From assembly GCA_046565865.1 (NCBI GenBank), contig JBKHXU010000086.1, positions 1 to 11,979 on the forward strand: a DNA stretch of 11,979 nucleotides, given 5' to 3'. This DNA is from JBKHXU01 sp046565865 (lineage in GTDB: Bacteria; Pseudomonadota; Gammaproteobacteria; Acidiferrobacterales; Sulfurifustaceae). Both the position numbers and the translations under genes were made by a program. The notes under the pieces were generated by a model. That model did not search any database and was not told where the DNA came from. It saw only the letters and a list, made by a program, of their open reading frames with translations. Shown here piece after piece: positions 7,732 to 11,979 of this stretch (within the stretch, counting starts at the first letter, position 1; each line of letters starts with the position of its first letter).

Positions 7732-8193
7732 TTAGCTCGCCCGCTTCTCCGCCATGCGCATCGGTTGCGCGTGCGCCACGGTTTCGCCTTCTTTGGCGAC
7801 AGTCTGGCGCTTCACGACATCCTCGAGCGTGATGCCCTTAAGAAAGTCTTGGAACACCTTGCTCAAGTCGTTCCACATCTCCGCGGTCTGGCCGTTCTGG
7901 CCGAATGCCGGGCGTGCCGAGGGCTCGACCGCCTGCGGTCCGTCGACGGCGGCGACGATGTCGGCCAGGCTGATGTCGCTCGCCGGCCGGGTCAGGATGT
8001 AACCGCCGCCCGGGCCGCGCACGCCTTGCACCAACCCGCCGCGGCGCAGATAGGCGAACAACTGCTCGAGGTACGACACCGAAATGCCTTGCTCTTCGGA
8101 AAGATCGGCCACATTGAGCGGGCCCTCTTTATAGTGCAGGGCGAGGCTTAGGGTGGCGGTGACCGCGGACTGTGCCTTGGTGGACATTCTCAT
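7732..8193 (-). CDS. IscR-like Rrf2 family transcriptional regulator lacking cluster cysteines
   Basis: A 153-residue winged helix-turn-helix regulator of the Rrf2 family. The DNA-binding half is very close to IscR: STKAQSAVTATLSLAL at 4-19, EEQGISVSYLEQLFAYLR at 33-50 with Glu43 at the same number as in E. coli, and VRGPGGGYIL at 58-67. The segment that holds the [2Fe-2S] cluster in IscR (three Cys and a His) is about three residues shorter here (positions 84-107), and the protein has no cysteine at all, so it cannot bind that cluster. The dimer region continues with MWNDLSKVFQDFLKGITLEDVV. The ATG at 8193 follows AGGAG with a seven-base spacer; the longer open frame has no such support. It starts 13 bases after a PilZ gene, so the two are probably cotranscribed. 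No isc or suf gene is nearby, and its target and signal are unknown. Confidence 0.93.
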   Translation of the reverse strand: MRMSTKAQSAVTATLSLALHYKEGPLNVADLSEEQGISVSYLEQLFAYLRRGGLVQGVRGPGGGYILTRPASDISLADIVAAVDGPQAVEPSARPAFGQNGQTAEMWNDLSKVFQDFLKGITLEDVVKRQTVAKEGETVAHAQPMRMAEKRAS

Positions 8194-8206
8194 GGGACTA
8201 CTCCTT

Positions 8207-8674
8207 TTAGTTTGCCGAGGTCGCCCGAATGCGGCGACGCGTTGGTGGTATGGGTACGACGCGGGCGACAGCAACTTCCGCTGTCCCTGCCGTGCCCGCT
8301 AATACCGGAGCCGGCCGTTGGCGGTCGTCCCCGGGATTTCTGTCCGGTGCCGTGGTTGCGTCGGAATCCAACAACAACGTCACCAGTGTTCGAAACGTAT
8401 CGAGATCGTAGCGGTGCACGACCAGACCGAGTCCTGCGGTCGTGTTACGTGCCACCGTCGCCGGAATCCGGTACACGCGCGTGCCGGTCGCGCTTTGCCG
8501 CATCAGCACCAGTTCCAGTTGCGACCGCGGTGGCGGTGTGGCGCCGGTTTCGACATACAGTCCGCTGACGCTCGCGTTCGCAATGCGTCCGCGCGCGAGC
8601 CCCGCAGGTTGGTGGTCGATAACCACATCGACCGTCAATGACTTTCGCGTTGCCCAACGTCGTTCCGCCTGCAT
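8207..8674 (-). CDS. PilZ domain protein (predicted cyclic di-GMP binder), copy 1
   Basis: A 155-residue cytoplasmic protein, a single PilZ domain (about 4-104) with a Pro/Arg/Ala-rich, probably disordered tail. The two c-di-GMP contact motifs are complete: RxxxR as Arg6-WAT-Arg10, and NxSxxG as Asn33-A-Ser35-VS-Gly38. Single-domain PilZ proteins usually act as c-di-GMP effectors on motility, surface polymers or partner proteins. The ATG at 8674 is chosen because AAGGAGAGGAA directly precedes it; a TTG at 8710 would add 12 residues without a site. The stop is 13 bases from the Rrf2 start and lies beside its ribosome binding site. It aligns without gaps to the second PilZ gene upstream. The partner is unknown. 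Confidence 0.88.
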   Translation of the reverse strand: MQAERRWATRKSLTVDVVIDHQPAGLARGRIANASVSGLYVETGATPPPRSQLELVLMRQSATGTRVYRIPATVARNTTAGLGLVVHRYDLDTFRTLVTLLLDSDATTAPDRNPGDDRQRPAPVLAGTAGTAEVAVARVVPIPPTRRRIRATSAN

Positions 8675-8820
8675 TTCCTCTCCTTGATCGAGGTTTTGCC
8701 TAAGCGACAAAACCGAGCCCTGCGCGTGCGTGCGCGCCGTTTCCGTGAACTTAAGGGAACAATCGCCGGGCCAAACTTACGCAGCGACGGGGGTTTTTAT
8801 ACTAGAACCGGAAACTGCGA

Positions 8821-8861
8821 GGTATTGGGATATATACCAGACTTAGTCAGGGTTTTTCCCT
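8821..8861. promoter_or_regulatory. Cluster of three dyads upstream of the pilZ-rrf2 pair, possible operator
   Basis: Three inverted repeats crowd about 40 bases at the end of the second PilZ gene: GGTAT N8 ATACC (8821-8838), an odd 15-base palindrome CCAGACTTAGTCAGG with one mismatched pair (8837-8851), and AGGG TTTTT CCCT (8849-8861). The first is in the 168-base gap 8675-8842; the palindrome spans the PilZ stop codon. The stretch from about 8790 to 8860 is AT-rich for this genome and contains TATAAA on the minus strand, but no convincing -35. It could hold the promoter and operator of the downstream pair, or the transcript end of the upstream gene. Confidence 0.3.
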
Positions 8862-9280
8862 AAGGCGCTTCGGCTCAGGGTTTCGCCGGCGCCGGTCTCG
8901 GGAGCCCTCGTTTCACCGCCGTCGCGGTGGATTGCGGGGTGCGGGGCACGGAGAAGACGCGGGGACGATTGTTGCTCAAGTCGCAAGAGTAGCGCGGAAA
9001 GCGTCTTGGGATCGTACTGAAGAAAGATCAACCCGACCCCCTGTGGCGTTGCGCGCGAAACCGCCGTCGCAAAGCGGTGAATCTGGGCTGTGCCGTCGTG
9101 GTGCGCGGTAAACACCATCTCAACGCGCGTGTTCGGGGGCAGTGTTGCGGGTATCCGCACGAACGCGCCGCCGCTGCTTAGGTTACGCAGGCGCCCGCGC
9201 AGCCGCCAGCTTGGGCGACAGTAGAGTGTGACGCCGATATCGACTGCAACGCGCCGCCCCCACCGATGTTCCATGGCCAT
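8843..9280 (-). CDS. PilZ domain protein (predicted cyclic di-GMP binder), copy 2
   Basis: A 145-residue cytoplasmic protein with one PilZ domain (about 4-103) and a polar, probably disordered tail. Arg6-WGR-Arg10 and Asn33-L-Ser35-SG-Gly38 give the full c-di-GMP motif pair at exactly the positions found in the downstream PilZ protein, with which it shares 31 of 99 residues in a gap-free alignment over 4-102 (counted by hand). The ATG at 9280 follows AAGGAGGAGGAA at a normal distance; a second ATG at 9274 would shorten it by two residues, and the longer open frame upstream covers the promoter. It has its own predicted promoter and lies 168 bases before copy 1, so the two may be separate units or one leaky operon. 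Confidence 0.87.
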   Translation of the reverse strand: MAMEHRWGRRVAVDIGVTLYCRPSWRLRGRLRNLSSGGAFVRIPATLPPNTRVEMVFTAHHDGTAQIHRFATAVSRATPQGVGLIFLQYDPKTLSALLLRLEQQSSPRLLRAPHPAIHRDGGETRAPETGAGETLSRSALGKNPD

Positions 9281-9339
9281 GGGGTTTCCTCCTCCTTGCT
9301 CCAGCGCAACGCCGGACCGCAACGGCAACGAGAGCGGCG

Positions 9340-9368
9340 ATTCTACTCTTCTCGCAGTATGGTGCCAG
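9340..9368 (-). promoter_or_regulatory. Predicted sigma-70 promoter for the upstream PilZ gene
   Basis: On the minus strand CTGGCA (complement of 9363-9368) precedes TAGAAT (complement of 9340-9345) with a 17-base spacer. The -35 matches four of six consensus bases, the -10 five of six. Transcription from about 9333 would give a leader of about 50 bases to the ATG at 9280. Confidence 0.5.
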
Positions 9369-9443
9369 CGCAAAATGGCGGCGCGTGACCCCATGTTTAC
9401 TCGGTTTGAGACATTCGGGCGTCGGGCACCGTATGCCGCGACA

Positions 9444-9472
9444 GTGAACCGGCTTAACCGCCGCGCTAGAAT
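9444..9472 (+). promoter_or_regulatory. Predicted sigma-70 promoter for the phosphoglycerate mutase gene
   Basis: GTGAAC (9444-9449) and TAGAAT (9467-9472) are separated by 17 bases. The -10 is good (five of six), the -35 weak (three of six). The start point would be near 9479, leaving a leader of only about 22 bases before the ATG at 9502, with no strong ribosome binding site. Confidence 0.4.
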
Positions 9473-9501
9473 CGGATGAAACATAGTGGCGAGCGAACGA
9501 T

Positions 9502-10173
9502 ATGGATCAGGCGTTATTGCGACGGCTGCAAGAAGCCGCCGAGTCCTCTATCAAGGACCCGGGCAAGAATCGACAAGAGCTGCCCAAGGCAACCCCGCGC
9601 CCCGGCCAAAATTATCTCGTCGTCTTTCGCCACGGCGAATCCGAAGACAACTTCAAACGAATTTTTTCCGGCTGGCGCGACGTGCGCATCACCGCGCGTG
9701 GACGCGAGCAGGCATCCGCGCTGGCGCCGAAGTTGAAGCGGCTGAAACTCGACGTCGCGATCACCTCCGATCTGGTGCGCTCGAAAGAGACAGCGCGCCT
9801 GGCGCTCGCCGAGAATCCCGGCGTGCGGTTTGAAGAAGACTGGCGCATCAAGGAACGTAACTACGGCGCGCTGACCGGCACCAGCAAAGAAGAGTTGATG
9901 CAAAGAGATCCGGAGAAGGCGACCCTATGGCGCCGCAGCTATAACGTGCCGCCGCCGGACGGCGAGAGCATCCAGATGGTCGAGCAGCGCGTGTACCCGT
10001 TTCTCGACGAGCTCGTCGCGCGCATGAAGAAAGAGAAGATCAACGTCGCGCTCTCGGTGCATGGCAACTCCATGCGTGCGGTGCGCCGTTACTTCGAGAA
10101 GATGGACGAGACTGAAGCGGTCACGCACGAGAATCCGCTCGGCACCGACTACGCACTCTACGTGATCGACTGA
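9502..10173 (+). CDS. Cofactor-dependent-type phosphoglycerate mutase / histidine phosphatase family protein
   Basis: A 223-residue member of the histidine phosphatase superfamily, closest in layout to 2,3-bisphosphoglycerate-dependent phosphoglycerate mutase (GpmA), which interconverts 3- and 2-phosphoglycerate in glycolysis. Catalytic features are present: FRHGES with phosphorylated His44, SGWRDVRIT at 56-64, Arg93 in TSDLVRS, Glu118 in KERNYGALTG, Arg144-Arg145 in LWRRSYNVPPP, and His187 in SVHGNSMRA. It lacks most of the loop of about 25 residues that E. coli GpmA carries after the WRR motif, placing it in the shorter bacterial class. About 36 residues precede the first strand, an unusual charged extension; no other ATG or GTG start lies between, so it is probably real. 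Activity on phosphoglycerate is likely but a related phosphatase is possible. Its end overlaps the convergent symporter gene by 16 bases. Confidence 0.88.
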   Translation: MDQALLRRLQEAAESSIKDPGKNRQELPKATPRPGQNYLVVFRHGESEDNFKRIFSGWRDVRITARGREQASALAPKLKRLKLDVAITSDLVRSKETARLALAENPGVRFEEDWRIKERNYGALTGTSKEELMQRDPEKATLWRRSYNVPPPDGESIQMVEQRVYPFLDELVARMKKEKINVALSVHGNSMRAVRRYFEKMDETEAVTHENPLGTDYALYVID

Positions 10174-11979
10174 GCCTTCGGCGCGGCGGACGTCATCGCC
10201 GCTCCGCTCTCGGTACGCGGAAAGCCGAGGCGCACCCACACCGGGATCAGCGCCAGGCCGAGCATTACCAATCCCACGATCCATAGCGTGCGCGAGGGCA
10301 GCCCATCCGGCGCCGGGCTGCCGACCAGCCACGCCCCGATCCCGGTAAGCAGACAGAACACCGACGCCGCCGCGGCGATAGCGGCGGTCGCGGCGCGCAG
10401 CAGCCGCCGCGGTCCCGCGGTCGGCGTGTCGCCGGCGGCCGCGGCGATCGGTCCCCAAAACCCCATCGGTCGCGCTTTGCGATAGAACGCCAGCAGCCGT
10501 TCGCGGTCCTCGGGCCCCGTCAACAACGACGTCACGATTCCCGCGGCGGTCGCGCATGCCGCCATCAGCAACAGGCGCAGCGCCTCCTGTTCGTTCGTGA
10601 ACGCGAACAACATCACCGGCGCGAGCACCGTCGATGCGGCGATGGCCGCGAGCTCGCCCCACGCGTTGATGCGCCACCACAGCCAGCGCAACACCAGCAG
10701 CACGCCCATGCCGGCACCGAGCAGCAGGCTCGCCTGCCACGCGGTCTGGATCGATGTCAGCCACGGCAGGATCAGCAGCGCGATGATGAGGATCAGGAGA
10801 TTGGCGCCGCGCGCCACCCACACCAGCGTGCGGCCCGACGGCGTGCGCCCGCGCCATGCCTGGCACAGCAGGCGTTTGTAGATATCGTTCGTCCAGTACG
10901 ACGCGCCCCAGTTGAGATGGGTATCGAGCGTGGACGCGAGCGCCGCCAACATGCCGACCAACAACAGCCCTTTGACGCCGACCGGCAGCAGTTCGGCCAT
11001 ACCGCGCACGTAGGTGAATTCGCGTTCCGCCGTTTGCGCCGCGATCGGTCCGGCATCGGGCGGGAACAGCACGAGCAGTCCGAGCGCGAGCGGCAGCCAC
11101 AGCAGGCTGCGGAACAATATCTGCGCGAACGTGAACACCACCGCCGCCTGGCGCGCGTCGTGGTCGCTGCGACAGGCCATCGCGCGTTGCGCCAGGTAGC
11201 CGGTGCCATCGGCGTTCATCTGGACCAGCCACTGCAACCCGAATGCCAGCAACAACAGCGTGGTGACGTCCTTGGCCTGTCCCGGCGTGAACGCGAGGAT
11301 CTCACTCGCGGAGATGCCGGCGGCGCCGCCGGCCGGGAACATTTGGTGCAGCCGGTCGGTGATCGCGCCAAGTCCGCCCGCGCGATCGACGACGATGACC
11401 GCGAATACGCCGGTCGCGATCATCGCGATCGCGAACTGCACGATGTCGGTCGCCACCACGCCACGCAGCCCGCCGGTCGCGGAGTAGAGCGTCGTGACAA
11501 GTACGATCGCCAGGAGCGACAAGAGATTCGACGCCGAGCGCACCCAAACGTCGGGCGCATCGGTGGCGATTGTGAGCGGAGCGCCGAGGCCTTCCATCAT
11601 CGCGACCAGCGGATCGAACAGCGATGCCGGCAGCCACAGATGCCACGTGAGGAACGGTTCGGCGATCTGGGTCGCGGCGAACAGCACCATCGCCAGCACC
11701 ACGCAGTTGAACACTGTGCCGAAATAAATCGCCTTGATCGCGCGCAGCCATAACGCGGCGCGCGTGCCATAGCGGATCTCGGTGAGCTCGGCGTCGGTCA
11801 ACACCCCGGCACGGCGCCACGCGGCGGCGAACACGAAGCCGAGCATCAGGAACGCGAGCGCGTAGATCCAAAGCCGCCACAGCGCGAAGATGCCGGCGGT
11901 GGCGATGAGTCCCGTGACGAGCAACGGCGTATCGGCCGCGAACTGCGTCGCCGCCATGCTGATACCGGCCTGCCAGCCC
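10158..11979 (-). CDS. Sodium:solute symporter (SSS family), N-terminus outside window
   Basis: A membrane transporter of the sodium:solute symporter family, using the Na+ gradient to bring in an organic solute. The visible 606 residues have at least twelve hydrophobic segments. Family landmarks, in order: GISMAATQFAADTPL at the start (helix 1 region), SATGGLRGVVATDIVQ at about 11480-11430, DGTGYLAQRAMACRSDHDA, and LAALASTLDTHLNWGASYW followed by TNDIYKR, the helix 8 region where the family's conserved Ser/Thr residues help bind Na+. The frame stays open to the right edge and the upstream codons fit the family (GWQAGIS before the Met), so the ATG at 11957 is internal, not the start. The substrate cannot be read from sequence. 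The C-terminal 100 or so residues hold two further helices and a short cytoplasmic tail. Confidence 0.92.
   Translation of the reverse strand, partial: GWQAGISMAATQFAADTPLLVTGLIATAGIFALWRLWIYALAFLMLGFVFAAAWRRAGVLTDAELTEIRYGTRAALWLRAIKAIYFGTVFNCVVLAMVLFAATQIAEPFLTWHLWLPASLFDPLVAMMEGLGAPLTIATDAPDVWVRSASNLLSLLAIVLVTTLYSATGGLRGVVATDIVQFAIAMIATGVFAVIVVDRAGGLGAITDRLHQMFPAGGAAGISASEILAFTPGQAKDVTTLLLLAFGLQWLVQMNADGTGYLAQRAMACRSDHDARQAAVVFTFAQILFRSLLWLPLALGLLVLFPPDAGPIAAQTAEREFTYVRGMAELLPVGVKGLLLVGMLAALASTLDTHLNWGASYWTNDIYKRLLCQAWRGRTPSGRTLVWVARGANLLILIIALLILPWLTSIQTAWQASLLLGAGMGVLLVLRWLWWRINAWGELAAIAASTVLAPVMLFAFTNEQEALRLLLMAACATAAGIVTSLLTGPEDRERLLAFYRKARPMGFWGPIAAAAGDTPTAGPRRLLRAATAAIAAAASVFCLLTGIGAWLVGSPAPDGLPSRTLWIVGLVMLGLALIPVWVRLGFPRTESGAAMTSAAPKAQSIT

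Noticed and set aside
8757..8774. Sigma-54-like site on the minus strand (TTGG, ten bases, GT) upstream of the first PilZ gene
   Set aside because: The -12 element has GT rather than the nearly invariant GC, and a single match of this quality is expected by chance in GC-rich sequence.
8833..8856. IscR type 2 binding site near the dyad cluster
   Set aside because: CC and GG half-sites are present but the spacing is one base short and other consensus positions fail; the regulator's specificity is unknown anyway.
9925..11232. Open frame of 435 residues on the minus strand, overlapping the symporter and the mutase
   Set aside because: Arg/Gly/Ala-rich shadow in another frame of the symporter gene, which carries clear SSS motifs.
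11955..11957. ATG as the start of the symporter gene
   Set aside because: The frame stays open to the window edge and the preceding codons (GWQAGIS) continue the family's helix 1 sequence, so this Met is internal.

Overview
The window is high-GC bacterial chromosome, most likely from a gammaproteobacterium. The xseB-ispA-dxs gene order, the E. coli-like Dxs numbering and the IscR-like Rrf2 protein all point that way. I cannot name a genus. Coding density is high, genes overlap by a few bases inside operons, and I see no insertion sequence, phage gene, CRISPR array, tRNA or rRNA. No gap between genes exceeds about 225 bases.

Layout. (1) 1-1755, minus strand: the operon xseB-ispA-dxs, with dxs cut by the left edge. 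It supplies the small subunit of exonuclease VII, farnesyl diphosphate synthase and the first enzyme of the MEP isoprenoid pathway. (2) 1917-7625, plus strand: a complete six-gene Mrp/Mnh/Pha multisubunit cation/proton antiporter operon (mrpAB fusion, C, D, E, F, G). Most genes overlap or nearly touch. It shares a divergent control region with xseB. (3) 7626-7731: a short convergent spacer with a GC hairpin. (4) 7732-9280, minus strand: an IscR-like Rrf2 regulator with no cysteine, preceded 13 bases upstream by a PilZ gene, and further upstream a second PilZ gene that is a paralogue of the first. (5) 9502-10173, plus strand: a short-form, cofactor-dependent-type phosphoglycerate mutase homologue. 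(6) 10158-11979, minus strand: a sodium:solute symporter (SSS family) whose 5' end lies outside the window and whose 3' end overlaps the mutase gene tail to tail by 16 bases.

How they fit together. The Mrp complex exports Na+ (or K+) in exchange for protons, and an SSS transporter would spend the resulting sodium gradient on solute uptake, so the two may be linked by sodium cycling; this is inference from neighbourhood only. The PilZ/PilZ/Rrf2 block looks like a small regulatory unit that could connect cyclic di-GMP to transcription. It is the least conventional part of the window. The remaining genes are well-known housekeeping or transport genes, and I found no clear sign of a wholly new system.
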